From Flavobacterium sp. SUN046 (lineage in GTDB: Bacteria; Bacteroidota; Bacteroidia; Flavobacteriales; Flavobacteriaceae): a stretch of DNA of 64,000 bases. The notes under the pieces were generated by a model. It did not search any database, was not told where the DNA came from, and saw only the letters and a list, made by a program, of their open reading frames with translations. A program made the position numbers and the translations under genes. Of the stretch, positions 1 through 8,678 are shown piece by piece. How positions within the stretch are numbered: position 1 is the first letter of the stretch; the number at the start of each line of letters is the position of its first letter. The stretch covers positions 22,369 through 86,368 of the forward strand of contig NZ_JAPQNT010000012.1 of the NCBI RefSeq assembly GCF_028867965.1, read 5' to 3'.

Positions 1-94
1 TCTGTTGTTTTAAATCTAATAATTCTAAATTTTGTTGTTTTTTTAACTCTAAAATTTTTAAATCCAATAATTCAGTTTGACTAATCCTTTTCAT
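1..94 (-). CDS. Hypothetical protein, N-terminal part (runs off window)
   Basis: A minus-strand reading frame starts with ATG at 92-94 and stays open to the window edge, giving 31 residues beginning MKRISQTELL. The visible part is rich in Leu, Lys and Gln with a heptad-like spacing of leucines, so it looks like the start of an amphipathic helix. It begins 16 bp after the stop of the holin-X-like gene and is probably the last or next gene of the same operon. No function can be given from so little sequence. Confidence 0.5.
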   Translation of the reverse strand, partial: MKRISQTELLDLKILELKKQQNLELLDLKQQ

Positions 95-110
95 AGCAAT
101 TGTTTTTGAA

Positions 111-485
111 TTATATATCTGAATCTTTTTTTGGATATTCTTTATCTTTTAAAAGTTTTGAAACAATTAAATTATCTATCGGAATTTTAATGAATGTAGT
201 TCTAAAACAATAAATTACTATGCCAAAAAAAACATAGAATCCTGATACAATGAAGAATCCTAAATAATAATCATTAAGCATTTTTCCTATTAGTAAACTT
301 ATACCAATGTTTACAAAAAGGGTAAACATAGCAACAATTAAAGAAATTGTAATAACAACAGCTAGCGAAGAAATGATATCAGATGTTTTATCGATAGCAT
401 TTAATTTTATTAACTCAATACTCGTTTTAGAGTATTTTTCAGCTTTGGTGTACAATTTTTCAATGTTGTCTACTACGTTTTCCAT
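111..485 (-). CDS. Phage holin family / holin-X-like small membrane protein
   Basis: This is a 124-residue protein with a polar N-terminal helix (about residues 1-35) followed by two strongly hydrophobic segments (about 38-64 and 72-95) and a charged Lys/Asp-rich C-terminus. That plan matches the Actinobacterial Holin-X type family (recalled as PF07332), which despite its name is usually a chromosomal envelope protein, not a lysis gene. It lies 5 bp after the YtxH gene on the same strand, an arrangement typical of Flavobacterium envelope/stress operons. No phage genes are nearby. The function is inferred from topology and context only. Confidence 0.7.
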   Translation of the reverse strand: MENVVDNIEKLYTKAEKYSKTSIELIKLNAIDKTSDIISSLAVVITISLIVAMFTLFVNIGISLLIGKMLNDYYLGFFIVSGFYVFFGIVIYCFRTTFIKIPIDNLIVSKLLKDKEYPKKDSDI

Positions 486-490
486 TGTGT

Positions 491-760
491 TTATGCTTTT
501 AACTCTTTGTTGATTAACTCAACGGTAGATTTTCCTTTTTCAATTTCTTTATCAGCTTTAGTAGCTAATTTTTCATATTGATTTTCGATTGAGTTAACCA
601 ATTTGTCAAAACTCTCTTTGGCATTTTCTTTTAAATCACTTGATTTTTTAGCGATTTTTTTTCTTGTATTGCTACCTTTATCTGGCGCAAATAAAACGCC
701 TAATACAGCTCCGGCGGCTAAGCCTCCAACAACTCCTAATAATACATTGTTTGTTTTCAT
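491..760 (-). CDS. YtxH domain-containing protein
   Basis: This is an 89-residue protein that starts with a Gly/Ala-rich hydrophobic segment (residues 7-27, LLGVVGGLAAGAVLGVLFAP) followed by DKGSNTRKKI and a long charged helix. A glycine-rich membrane anchor ending in 'APDKG..TRKKI' is the hallmark of the YtxH family, membrane-anchored proteins of general stress operons. The C-terminal 60 residues should form a coiled coil outside the membrane. It is flanked closely by two other small membrane-protein genes on the same strand, so all are probably co-transcribed. Confidence 0.85.
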   Translation of the reverse strand: MKTNNVLLGVVGGLAAGAVLGVLFAPDKGSNTRKKIAKKSSDLKENAKESFDKLVNSIENQYEKLATKADKEIEKGKSTVELINKELKA

Positions 761-778
761 AGTTCTTTTTTTAATTTA

Positions 779-931
779 TTAAAAATCCTTGCCTTTTATA
801 ATTCTCAACAGTATTGCCACCACGGCAATTACTAAAAGTATGTGTATTAAGGATCCTAAGTTGTAAACAAAAAATCCCAGTGCCCATAATATCACTAATA
901 TTATGGCTAAAGTGTAAAGTAAATTTTGCAT
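779..931 (-). CDS. Small membrane peptide, lmo0937/DUF5670-like
   Basis: ATG at 929-931 opens a 50-residue frame (MQNLLYTLAI ... RIIKGKDF) closed by TAA at 779-781. It is almost entirely two hydrophobic helices (about residues 4-24 and 27-43) with a basic C-terminal tail. Size, the L/I/V-rich twin helices and the IIKGK tail match the lmo0937 family of short membrane proteins, which often sit next to YtxH genes. It is the first gene of the run 931 to 1, with 18 bp to the YtxH start. The role is unknown; it is probably part of an envelope stress response. Confidence 0.75.
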   Translation of the reverse strand: MQNLLYTLAIILVILWALGFFVYNLGSLIHILLVIAVVAILLRIIKGKDF

Positions 932-1254
932 TTGTTTAAATTTTTTAATGTTTAATTTTTCTACAAATTTCTATATTCATCACAAATATTGTGTTACATG
1001 ATGTTTTAAAAAAGTTATATAATTTCTATAATTACTTGTTTTTAAAATTAACTTTTAAATATTTAACCAATTTTCATTAAATAAATTTCAAAGAAATAAT
1101 CAAAAATTAAATTACATTTAATTAAAAATTAAAAAGGCATTTCAAAAATATAATTCTAAAATTTCACCTTTTTTATTCATTACAAATTTCATTAATTTGA
1201 GTACAAATTGCTTTACAAGATTTTTATTTAATTTTATATAATTCGATTTTAAGC
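932..1254. other. AT-rich intergenic region
   Basis: About 320 bp without a convincing gene on either strand. It must hold the promoter of the minus-strand operon starting at 931. One TGTTACA word at 992-998 lies about 60 bp upstream of that start. No clear TAnnTTTG box with a paired TTG was found. Confidence 0.4.
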
Positions 1255-1284
1255 AAAAAAAAATTCCACTTTTAAATGGAATTT
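1255..1284 (-). terminator. Rho-independent terminator after YihY gene
   Basis: Read on the minus strand, AAATTCCA (1277-1284) pairs with TGGAATTT (1261-1268) across an 8-nt loop and is followed by a run of T (1255-1260). It lies 23 bp after the stop of the YihY-like gene and ends the AraC-RR-HK-YihY operon. Confidence 0.85.
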
Positions 1285-1306
1285 ATGAAGATAATGATGA
1301 TTTTGA

Positions 1307-2254
1307 TTAATTTACGCCAGGTGTTTTTTTAATTTCCGTTAACTCTTTTTCAGAATTTTGTAGTGTTTTTTCATCGCTTGTAATCTCGATTTGGTGGATA
1401 ATTTCAGCAAATTTTGAGGGTTTTATATCAGAGGCATATTTTATGGCATACGCTTTAGCAAATTCTGCTCCGAGATATAAAATTACAGACGAATAATAAA
1501 CCCAAACCATCAATACAACTAATGAACCAGCTGAGCCGTAAACAGAGTTAATATTGGAAGAAGCAATGTAATAGGATATTAAAAATTTACCCAACATGAA
1601 TAAAAGTGCTGTTGTAATTGCTGAAACTCGAATTTGTTTCCAGCTAATATCAGCATCTGGCAAAATTGTAAAAATAGAACCAAATAAAAAGGTGATTATT
1701 AAAAACGTAATAATTAAGTTTAAAATATACACTAGATACACTAATGAAAAACTAAATTTTGTTAAAAATTGAGTACTCAATGAATCCATTATTGTTGAAA
1801 GTCCTAACGAAACCAGTAATATAAATCCAAGGCTGCCAATAACTCCAAATGATAACAATCTCGATTTTAAATAGAGCCAAAATCCCGATTTCTTTTTTGG
1901 TCGAATACCCCAAATAGTATTTATTGAATCTTGAATTTCTGCAAATACAGAAGTTGCTCCAATTAATAAAGTAATAATTCCAACAGTTCCAGCCATAGTT
2001 CCTTTGTTAGAAAAACTTAAACTTTTAATCATCGACTGAATTAAAAAAGCGCCATTTGGTCCAATAAAATTTTTAAGTTGGCCATAAATAGCACCTTCAA
2101 TAGCAGCTCGACTCCAAAAAATATCACAAACATATAATATTACTAACAACAGTGGCGCCATAGAAAAAACTGTTGTATAAGCTAACGCAGCACTCATTTT
2201 AAATACTTTGTGCTCTAAAAAACCATTTTTTGTATTTTTAAGTACTTCCCACAT
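1307..2254 (-). CDS. YihY/BrkB family inner-membrane protein
   Basis: This is a 315-residue protein of the YihY/virulence factor BrkB family, which has six transmembrane helices and an unknown transport or envelope function (it is not an RNase BN). The family features are visible: the N-terminal FLEHKVFKMSAALAYTTVFSMAPLLL block, the NTIWGIRPKK segment near residue 117, and the C-terminal YGSAGSLVVLMVWVYYSS..LYLGAEF block. The charged C-terminal tail is cytoplasmic. It starts 23 bp after the stop of the histidine kinase on the same strand and is followed by a strong terminator, so it is the last gene of a signalling operon. That suggests, but does not prove, an envelope-stress role. Confidence 0.9.
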   Translation of the reverse strand: MWEVLKNTKNGFLEHKVFKMSAALAYTTVFSMAPLLLVILYVCDIFWSRAAIEGAIYGQLKNFIGPNGAFLIQSMIKSLSFSNKGTMAGTVGIITLLIGATSVFAEIQDSINTIWGIRPKKKSGFWLYLKSRLLSFGVIGSLGFILLVSLGLSTIMDSLSTQFLTKFSFSLVYLVYILNLIITFLIITFLFGSIFTILPDADISWKQIRVSAITTALLFMLGKFLISYYIASSNINSVYGSAGSLVVLMVWVYYSSVILYLGAEFAKAYAIKYASDIKPSKFAEIIHQIEITSDEKTLQNSEKELTEIKKTPGVN

Positions 2255-2277
2255 TGATGATTTTTTTAGATTTAATA

Positions 2278-4065
2278 TTATATTACTGGAAGATATATTA
2301 TAAATGTTGCACCATTGTTGGGTTCGCCTTTAGCGTAAATATATCCTTTATGGTTTTCTACAATTTTTTTACAAATGGCAAGTCCAATTCCTGTTCCAGA
2401 ATATTCATTTTTGTTGTGAAGTCTTCCAAAGAGTTCAAATATTTTTTCAGAATATTCTTGTTCAAACCCAATTCCATTATCTTTAAAGGTTATTTTGTGG
2501 TATTTGGTTTTGTTTTTTATAGGAATAAATTCTTCATTTTCGCCTGAAATCTTTTCATAGTTAATATTTATAACCGGCGAGACATTGGCTTTGCTGTATT
2601 TAAGAGAATTATTTATGAGATTAGTAAATAATTGCTGGATTTGAAAAGGAATTACCTTAGATACTGGCAGCGCATCATTAGTAATTATTGCTTTTTTATC
2701 TTCAATACTTTGTGATAGTTCTTGTTTAGAGTTTTCTAAAAGAATACTTAAATCGACAGTTTCAAATACTTTTTCGGTTTTATTGGTTCTCGAAAATTGC
2801 AATAAATCATCAATTAAAAGACGCATTCTATTTATGGCATTCTGAATTCTATCCATATAATCTTTTCCCGAATCACTAAAATTATCAGCTTCTTTTTCGG
2901 CAATTCTTGAAATAAACGTTTGAATTTTTCTTAAAGGTTCTTGCAAATCATGACTTGCAACATAGTTAAATGCAGACAATTCTTTATTATTGGCTTCTAA
3001 TTCGGTATTTCTATCTTCTATTAATTGAGTTGCTAAATATTCCTGAGTAACATCGATAGTTACTCCAATTAATATTTTACTTCCCATTCTGTCCTTTAAA
3101 AGTCTTGCAATTCCGCTAAGGTATTTTTGTTCTCCGTTTTTAGTAATTACTCTATAGGTAAATGATGGAAGGTTTTCATTTTCTATCATTTTATTAACGT
3201 TCTCCTGAACATAGTTTACATCTTCGGGATGCACATATTTTAAAAAATTGTCTAAAGTTGGTTCAAAAGAATTGGGTTCACAGCCTAACAGTCTATATTC
3301 GTTGTCAGAAAAGAAATATTTGTCATTTCCCATATCGTATTGCCAACTTCCAAAACTTCCAACAATTTCTGACATTCTAGTAGATTCATTGGCGATGAGT
3401 AATTTAGCATTAGAAGTTTTTAATCGTTTTAAATCTTTATTTATTTTAACAAATGAAATGAATATCAAAAACAAAGTAACTAATAATGTAATGTAAATTA
3501 TTATTGGTGTAAATTTCATCGTTGATTCATAGTCGGCAGTTCTAGTTTTAAAGAGATGATCTTCAATTTTATCCATATCATTAATATGGTCTCGAATGCT
3601 GTCCATGGTTATTTTACCAATTTTTAAATTGTGAAGAAATTCTTCTCTTCTAAGATTACTATTTAAGACAAGGTAAATATTTTTAGATAAATAATTTTTA
3701 CGTTTATTGATGAGCAGTTTAAGTTTATCAATATTTTGTTGTTGTTTAGGATTGTCGCTTGTTAATTGAGTTAGATTATTGAATGCTCTATCAATTTTTA
3801 TTCTTGATTCATAATAAGGTTTTAAATAAGTTGAATCTTTGGTTAATAAAAATCCTCTTTGCCCAGTTTCTGCATCTTTAATATATGAAATTACACGTTC
3901 TAATTCTAGAGAGACTTTGTAACTGCGCTCAACATAAGCAGAAGTATTTCTTATAGATGTTAAATGTTTAAATGTAATTGCTGAAATAAAAAAAATTATA
4001 AAAACAGATAGCACAAAAACTACTTTTAAAAAAATAGGAGAATTATATAATGAATTTATTTTCAT
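2278..4065 (-). CDS. CHASE3-PAS sensor histidine kinase
   Basis: This is a 595-residue membrane sensor kinase. A first transmembrane helix (about 12-33) is followed by a CHASE3-type periplasmic region (about 35-180, containing the typical KDAETGQRGFLLT), a second transmembrane helix (about 185-206), a PAS domain (about 225-345), a HisKA dimerisation domain with the phosphorylated His372 in SHDLQEPL, and a HATPase domain with an N-box (NLINNSLKY, about 482-490) and G-boxes (DNGIGF, GTGIGLAI). It has no receiver domain of its own. The response regulator gene 11 bp upstream in the same operon is its probable partner. The ligand sensed by CHASE3 is unknown. Confidence 0.92.
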   Translation of the reverse strand: MKINSLYNSPIFLKVVFVLSVFIIFFISAITFKHLTSIRNTSAYVERSYKVSLELERVISYIKDAETGQRGFLLTKDSTYLKPYYESRIKIDRAFNNLTQLTSDNPKQQQNIDKLKLLINKRKNYLSKNIYLVLNSNLRREEFLHNLKIGKITMDSIRDHINDMDKIEDHLFKTRTADYESTMKFTPIIIYITLLVTLFLIFISFVKINKDLKRLKTSNAKLLIANESTRMSEIVGSFGSWQYDMGNDKYFFSDNEYRLLGCEPNSFEPTLDNFLKYVHPEDVNYVQENVNKMIENENLPSFTYRVITKNGEQKYLSGIARLLKDRMGSKILIGVTIDVTQEYLATQLIEDRNTELEANNKELSAFNYVASHDLQEPLRKIQTFISRIAEKEADNFSDSGKDYMDRIQNAINRMRLLIDDLLQFSRTNKTEKVFETVDLSILLENSKQELSQSIEDKKAIITNDALPVSKVIPFQIQQLFTNLINNSLKYSKANVSPVININYEKISGENEEFIPIKNKTKYHKITFKDNGIGFEQEYSEKIFELFGRLHNKNEYSGTGIGLAICKKIVENHKGYIYAKGEPNNGATFIIYLPVI

Positions 4066-4076
4066 GTTATATCAAT

Positions 4077-4523
4077 TTACATTCGCAATAAAAAATTATC
4101 TTTATTTAAGCCCGAAGTGTGGTATTGCCAATTTATTGTAACAACATCTGAAAGGATTTTTTTTAGTAAATTAAAATCATTTGGTTTTTTAATGTAAATA
4201 TTGGCGCCTTGAACGAAGGTGTTTTCTATATCTTCTTCTGATGATGATGTTGAATATATTGCGATGGCTACATTTTGAAATTTATCATTATTTCTAATTT
4301 CCTCTAAACATTCTTTACCCGATTTTCTTGGCATATTTAAGTCAAGAAACAACACATCGGGTAAAATGCAATTGTCATTGTTTAAATAATCCATTAATTC
4401 TACACCATCGTTGTAAGTTGCGACCTTAGTGTTGATTTTTATTTCTTCAAATGCGTCTGTAAAGAACAATCTGTCGTCTTCATCATCGTCTGCCAATATA
4501 ATATTAATGTGTTCCTTTGCCAT
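4077..4523 (-). CDS. Single-domain (CheY/Rcp1-like) response regulator
   Basis: This is a 148-residue stand-alone receiver. The acidic pocket is at residues 12-14 (ADDDEDD), the phosphoacceptor is Asp61 in LFLDLNMPRKSG, a Ser/Thr switch lies in IYSTSSS, and the conserved lysine is in IKKPNDF. It has no DNA-binding output domain, like Rcp1-type partners of PAS/GAF kinases. The gene lies between the AraC regulator (2 bp) and the histidine kinase (11 bp), so phosphotransfer from that kinase is the likely input. The output target is not evident from sequence. Confidence 0.9.
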   Translation of the reverse strand: MAKEHINIILADDDEDDRLFFTDAFEEIKINTKVATYNDGVELMDYLNNDNCILPDVLFLDLNMPRKSGKECLEEIRNNDKFQNVAIAIYSTSSSEEDIENTFVQGANIYIKKPNDFNLLKKILSDVVTINWQYHTSGLNKDNFLLRM

Positions 4524-4525
4524 AT

Positions 4526-5083
4526 TTATTTTTTGTTTGCTAGTTCTTTACGTTTGATTATTATTCTTTGAAATGCTGATGGAGTTATTCCGGTTGTATT
4601 TTTAAATTGAGTGCTTAAATGTGCTACGCTAGAATAGTTCAAGTTAAATGCAATTTCGGTTAAAGTCAATTCATTAGCAATAATTAATTGTTTAGCCAAT
4701 TCTATTTTTTGAAGAATTATAAAATTTTCAATTGATGTATAGGTAACTTCCGAGAATAAATTGGATATATAACTATAATTATAATTCATTTTTTCAGATA
4801 AGTAAATAGAACTTTTAACATTGACATTTTCAGGATTTTGAACCATTTCAATAATTAAATCTTTCACTTTTTGAACAAAAATGCTTTTTTGGTTTTCAAT
4901 AATCTCTATTCCGTTAGAATTCAACTTTAAATTTAAGTTAGTAAATGCTTCGTCAGAGACTGCTTCCAATAATTCTATCTCGCCAAATCCTATATTTTTG
5001 TATTTTAAATTGCTCTCATTTAAAAGAGTATCTAAATGTATTTTGGCAATAGTATTAAAGTCAAATTTTAAATATAGTTTCAT
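4526..5083 (-). CDS. AraC-family transcriptional regulator
   Basis: This is a 185-residue protein whose C-terminal ~100 residues form an AraC/XylS DNA-binding domain. The first helix-turn-helix is around LSEKMNYNYSYISNLFSEVT, and the second is LTEIAFNLNYSSVAHLSTQFKNTTGITPSAFQ with the family FK..G.TPS..R-like ending. The N-terminal ~80 residues resemble no recognised ligand-binding cupin and are short for the family. The gene is first in the operon AraC-RR-HK-YihY. With no receiver domain, it could be controlled through protein contact with the neighbouring response regulator; this is inference. Confidence 0.85.
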   Translation of the reverse strand: MKLYLKFDFNTIAKIHLDTLLNESNLKYKNIGFGEIELLEAVSDEAFTNLNLKLNSNGIEIIENQKSIFVQKVKDLIIEMVQNPENVNVKSSIYLSEKMNYNYSYISNLFSEVTYTSIENFIILQKIELAKQLIIANELTLTEIAFNLNYSSVAHLSTQFKNTTGITPSAFQRIIIKRKELANKK

Positions 5084-5127
5084 ATTTTAATAAAATTTTT
5101 ATTTGTAAAGTTAGCTAAACAAATCTT

Positions 5128-5168
5128 AAAAAATAAGCCTTCCAAATAAAACTTATCTGAAAGGCTTA
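5128..5168 (-). terminator. Rho-independent terminator after 5196-5648 gene
   Basis: On the minus strand TAAGCCTT (5161-5168) pairs with AAGGCTTA (5134-5141) over a 19-nt loop and is followed by six T. It lies 28 bp after the stop of the secreted protein gene and just upstream of the AraC operon. Confidence 0.8.
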
Positions 5169-5195
5169 AGATTTTAAATTTACTAATTTTAAAAA

Positions 5196-5648
5196 TTAGT
5201 CTCGGTGCTTATTTTTTCCTTTTCCTTTTCCTCTGTGTTCACCATTATCATGATGTTCATCTCTATCATCATCGTCATCATTAACATAAACTACTCTTTC
5301 TTGAGGATGATAATATTTAACTTTATGATTTTTGTGATATGCATACGGTGAGTTACCACGATAATCAGTTAAGTAAACAATATTTCCGCCTCTAAGATTG
5401 TAATTTCTACAACGTTGCGGTAAATAGCCAGTACGAACCCATCTTGAGTTAGATAAGTATATATATTGTCTTTGTGGTACATCATAATATACATCTATAT
5501 CTGGTAAATAATAATATTGAACTTCAACTCTATCAGCTGGAGCCCAAACTGGCGGAGTTCCAAAATTTACATTAATTGAAACTTGTGCACTCGAATAATT
5601 TGCTGCAAAAAAGAGTGCGAACGTGCTTAAAAAAAATATCTTTTTCAT
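5196..5648 (-). CDS. Secreted hypothetical protein with Asp/His/Lys-rich tail
   Basis: This is a 150-residue protein with a Sec signal peptide (residues 1-21, ending SSAQ). The mature part is rich in Tyr and Pro (VEVQYYYLPDIDVYYDVPQRQYIYL), a pattern seen in small secreted Flavobacterium proteins of unknown function. Residues about 123-150 are low complexity: an acidic stretch (NDDDDDRDEHHD) followed by a basic one (GKGKGKNKHRD). There is no lipobox and no T9SS sorting domain. It is a monocistronic unit with its own terminator. The acidic/His tail could bind metal ions, but that is only a guess from composition. Confidence 0.75.
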   Translation of the reverse strand: MKKIFFLSTFALFFAANYSSAQVSINVNFGTPPVWAPADRVEVQYYYLPDIDVYYDVPQRQYIYLSNSRWVRTGYLPQRCRNYNLRGGNIVYLTDYRGNSPYAYHKNHKVKYYHPQERVVYVNDDDDDRDEHHDNGEHRGKGKGKNKHRD

Positions 5649-5740
5649 GATTTCATATTTTAATATTATTTAGTAAATTTAAATTAAATCCAATGATTAG
5701 GTATTACATAATTTTGCGATAAAGTTTTATTATTTTCACA

Positions 5741-5772
5741 AAAAAAAGCTTCAATAGTTAATTGAAGCTTTT
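5741..5772 (-). terminator. Rho-independent terminator after outer-membrane barrel gene
   Basis: A perfect 12-bp stem is formed by AAAAGCTTCAAT (5744-5755) and ATTGAAGCTTTT (5761-5772) with a 5-nt loop. On the minus strand it ends in a T run and lies 22 bp after the stop at 5795. Confidence 0.9.
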
Positions 5773-5794
5773 AGAGAATTATCTTTTTATTGAA

Positions 5795-6442
5795 TTAGAA
5801 AGTGTATCCTAAAGTCAATTGAATTACTTGATTTTTATATCTTGGTGAAGTCGTATTTCCATCAGCATCAGATTGATTGATATCCCAACCAGCTCTTCCT
5901 GATAATACTAGATTATCAAAATTCAAATCGGCACCAACAACAAAACCATAAATATTTTTCTTGTAATTTTGACTATTTATTCCAGCTTCTTGAGTACTAG
6001 TGGTTGAACCATTAAAGTTGTTTTTAGTTTCTAATAAATAAGAAAACTGTGGTCCAGCAACTAACGTTAACATTGGCGCAGGTTTAATTTGTAATAATAA
6101 CGGAATATCAAGAAATGAAGTAGTTCTGGTGTAATCATAATTAGAACCTAAAAATGATCCAGTTGCTTTAAAACCTTTTTGAGAATACATTACCTCAGGT
6201 TGAAAACCAATTATTTTTCCGAATGGAATTGATAAAAATCCACCACCAACAAAACCTACTTTTCCTTGTGCTACAAAATCCTGACCTTGCTCATCATAAA
6301 CATTTGAGAAATTCACACCAGCTTTTAAACCTAATTTCAGTTTGTCTCTAGTGTCATCACTTGATTTTGTTTCTTGTGCAAATCCAATTGATGTTGTTAC
6401 AAATGCCAATACTAACGCTAATCTTTTTACTTGCTTTTTCAT
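5795..6442 (-). CDS. Outer-membrane beta-barrel (PorT-like) protein
   Basis: This is a 215-residue protein with signal peptide MKKQVKRLALVLAFVTTSIGFAQ. I place the start at 6440-6442 because an upstream in-frame ATG at 6496 would add a non-signal-like extension before a good signal sequence. The mature part starts LKLGLKAGVNFSNVY and contains alternating strands (FQPEVMYSQKGFKATG, FLDIPLLLQIKPAPMLTLVAGPQFSYLLET, ending QVIQLTLGYTF). This is the PorT/OMP_b-brl_2 family of small 8-stranded barrels that end in an aromatic residue. The exact role is unknown. It is monocistronic with a strong terminator. Confidence 0.85.
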   Translation of the reverse strand: MKKQVKRLALVLAFVTTSIGFAQETKSSDDTRDKLKLGLKAGVNFSNVYDEQGQDFVAQGKVGFVGGGFLSIPFGKIIGFQPEVMYSQKGFKATGSFLGSNYDYTRTTSFLDIPLLLQIKPAPMLTLVAGPQFSYLLETKNNFNGSTTSTQEAGINSQNYKKNIYGFVVGADLNFDNLVLSGRAGWDINQSDADGNTTSPRYKNQVIQLTLGYTF

Positions 6443-6542
6443 AATTTGTGTTTTAAAAGTTATAGTACAAAGATGCGATGATGCTTGAAAGTACATGTTA
6501 CATCAATTTTGTTTTTTCTTTCAAAATTTACACTTTTAAGGA

Positions 6543-7724
6543 TTAATCAACTTCAGTTTGGTCGGTATTTTTAGTAATAGTAATATTTAATGTATTGTTT
6601 ACAGGTGAAGAATCAGAAAAATTCTCGTAGTCATAACTCGGAATTTTTAAATATTTCCATTGATGTGTTTTAGGTAAATCGTCACCAAGTAAATATCCCC
6701 AAGCTTCTAGATGTTCAATTCTATCAAAGACAACTTTTAATATTGCAATTATTGGTATTGCCAAAAACATTCCTGAAATTCCAGCCAAAGCACCACCAAT
6801 TAATATTCCAATAATAGTTGCAATTGCATTAATTTGCACTTTAGAACTAACAACCAATGGAACTAAAATATTGTTATCTATAAGTTGAACAACTACATTA
6901 ACTACAATAACACCTACCACGATTGACAAATCTGACGAACCTGTTAATGAAGCAATGATAGTTAATACTCCAGCAAAAAGTATTCCTATGTAAGGAATTA
7001 AATTTAAAATTCCAGTGATAATTCCAAGTACAATTGCATATTTTATTCCAATAATCATCAATCCAATTGAGGTTAAAACCGATACAAATACCATTTCGAG
7101 TATCAAACCAAAAATGTAACTTTTTACAGTAGATTTTATTTGAATCAAAATATCATTTAATATGTGATGATTTGATTTATCTATTAGTTTGGTCAAAAAC
7201 ATTTTAAAATGATTGGTATAAATCAAAATTAAAAAAGTATAAATCGGAATTAATATCAAATTTAAAACTGTATTTGAAAACGAAGTAAGTGTTACGCCAA
7301 TAAGTTCTTTTCCTTTTTCTATAGAATCTTTGGCGGCTTCGTTTATAAAAGTTTTTTGTTCTCTTGAACTCAAATTAAAATTTTCTTTTATAAAACGTTG
7401 TGCATGATTAATATGAATGTTTAAATTATTTTGAATTTTATCAAAATCTGCAACAATGTCTCCAACTTGAAATGAAATATAGGTAAAAACTCCAATAATG
7501 ATTGCTAAAAATAAAGTCACCGCAATTATAGCTCCAATAATCCTTGGAATTTTGATGTAATTTTTTAAAAAATGAACTATTGGTTGTAAAATTATTGCAA
7601 AAAACACTGACAATAATAAGGGTATAATTATATCTTGTCCTACATAAAATAAAAATGCAGTTGCTATAATTGCAATCAAAATAAAACTAAGTTGTGCAGA
7701 AAATGGAAGAGAAGTTTTAGTCAT
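6543..7724 (-). CDS. AI-2E family transporter (PerM/YhhT-like permease)
   Basis: This is a 393-residue integral membrane protein with about eight hydrophobic helices and the family features of AI-2E transporters: the N-terminal VGQDIIIPLLLSVFFAIILQPIVHFLK, a long amphipathic segment (about 80-150), and the C-terminal INAIATIIGILIGGALAGISGMFLAIPIIAILKVVFD. Members export autoinducer-2 or act as Na+/H+ exchangers, and the substrate cannot be read from sequence. The hydrophilic C-terminal tail is cytoplasmic. The gene is transcribed alone, divergently from pyrF. Confidence 0.9.
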   Translation of the reverse strand: MTKTSLPFSAQLSFILIAIIATAFLFYVGQDIIIPLLLSVFFAIILQPIVHFLKNYIKIPRIIGAIIAVTLFLAIIIGVFTYISFQVGDIVADFDKIQNNLNIHINHAQRFIKENFNLSSREQKTFINEAAKDSIEKGKELIGVTLTSFSNTVLNLILIPIYTFLILIYTNHFKMFLTKLIDKSNHHILNDILIQIKSTVKSYIFGLILEMVFVSVLTSIGLMIIGIKYAIVLGIITGILNLIPYIGILFAGVLTIIASLTGSSDLSIVVGVIVVNVVVQLIDNNILVPLVVSSKVQINAIATIIGILIGGALAGISGMFLAIPIIAILKVVFDRIEHLEAWGYLLGDDLPKTHQWKYLKIPSYDYENFSDSSPVNNTLNITITKNTDQTEVD

Positions 7725-7750
7725 GTTACCGATATTTTATTAGTTATTTG

Positions 7751-7758
7751 CAAATATA
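7751..7758 (-). promoter_or_regulatory. -7 promoter box for AI-2E transporter gene
   Basis: The minus strand reads TATATTTG, an exact match to the Bacteroidetes -7 consensus TAnnTTTG, 27 bp upstream of the start at 7724. No TTG box at the usual spacing was found. Confidence 0.55.
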
Positions 7759-7837
7759 ATTTTGTAAAAGCAATAATCTATTACACAATTCAAGTTATAT
7801 TTTATAAGATTTAGTCTCACTTTGTTAGTGATGTTTG

Positions 7838-7845
7838 TATATTTG
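7838..7845 (+). promoter_or_regulatory. -7 promoter box for pyrF
   Basis: TATATTTG matches the TAnnTTTG consensus 18 bp upstream of the pyrF ATG, implying a very short leader. A clear -33 TTG at the usual 17-23 nt spacing is lacking. Confidence 0.55.
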
Positions 7846-7862
7846 TACTACAACAATTTACT

Positions 7863-8678
7863 ATGACAACTCAACGATTAATTGAACAAATTCAAACAAA
7901 AAAATCATTTCTTTGCATTGGATTGGATGTCGATTTGACAAAAATTCCAACACATTTATTACAACTTGAAGATCCAATTTTTGAATTCAATAAAGCTATA
8001 ATTGATGCTACTTACGACTTATGTGTTTCCTACAAACCCAATACAGCTTTTTATGAAGCCTACGGAATTAAAGGTTGGAATTCTCTGTTAAAAACTATCA
8101 ATTACATTAACGAAAATTATCCTGAAATTTTCACAATTGCCGACGCAAAACGTGGTGATATCGGAAATACTTCAACAATGTATGCCAAGGCGTTTTTTGA
8201 AGATTTGAATTTCGATTCGGTTACCGTTGCGCCTTACATGGGTAAAGATTCTGTAGAACCTTTTTTAGCTTTTGAAAACAAACATACAATTATGTTGGCA
8301 TTGACCTCTAACGAAGGTGCTTTTGATTTTCAAACTAAGAATGTTGACGGAAAAGAACTGTATAAATTAGTTATTGAGACTTCCAAAACATGGAAAAATG
8401 CTCAAAATTTGATGTATGTTGTAGGTGCAACCAAAGCGGAGTATTTTGCTGAAATAAGAAAAATTATACCCAATAGTTTTCTTTTAGTTCCTGGAGTTGG
8501 CGCTCAAGGCGGAAGCCTACAAGAAGTTTGTAAATTCGGAATGAATGAAAATGTTGGTTTATTAATTAATTCTTCTCGCGGTATTATTTATGCTTCTAAT
8601 GATGAAAATTTTGCAAATAATGCAAGAGAAGAAGCTTTAAAAATTCAAAAAGAAATGGAACTAATTTTGAATAAATAA
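7863..8678 (+). CDS. pyrF: Orotidine 5'-phosphate decarboxylase (type 2)
   Basis: This is a 271-residue cytosolic enzyme converting OMP to UMP, the last step of de novo pyrimidine synthesis. The type 2 (long) PyrF features are visible: [13 protein letters not shown] at the N-terminus, [12 protein letters not shown], the catalytic [13 protein letters not shown] motif with the Asp-Lys-Asp array (about residues 96-105), and [10 protein letters not shown] near residue 212 with the SSRGI phosphate-binding loop. The length is normal for the type. The next gene begins at the base after the pyrF stop, so translation is probably coupled. Confidence 0.96.
   Translation: MTTQRLIEQIQTKKSFLCIGLDVDLTKIPTHLLQLEDPIFEFNKAIIDATYDLCVSYKPNTAFYEAYGIKGWNSLLKTINYINENYPEIFTIADAKRGDIGNTSTMYAKAFFEDLNFDSVTVAPYMGKDSVEPFLAFENKHTIMLALTSNEGAFDFQTKNVDGKELYKLVIETSKTWKNAQNLMYVVGATKAEYFAEIRKIIPNSFLLVPGVGAQGGSLQEVCKFGMNENVGLLINSSRGIIYASNDENFANNAREEALKIQKEMELILNK

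Noticed and set aside
111..931. Holin-like gene as sign of a prophage
   Set aside because: Neighbours are YtxH and lmo0937-type proteins, with no phage structural, lysis or integrase genes in the window.
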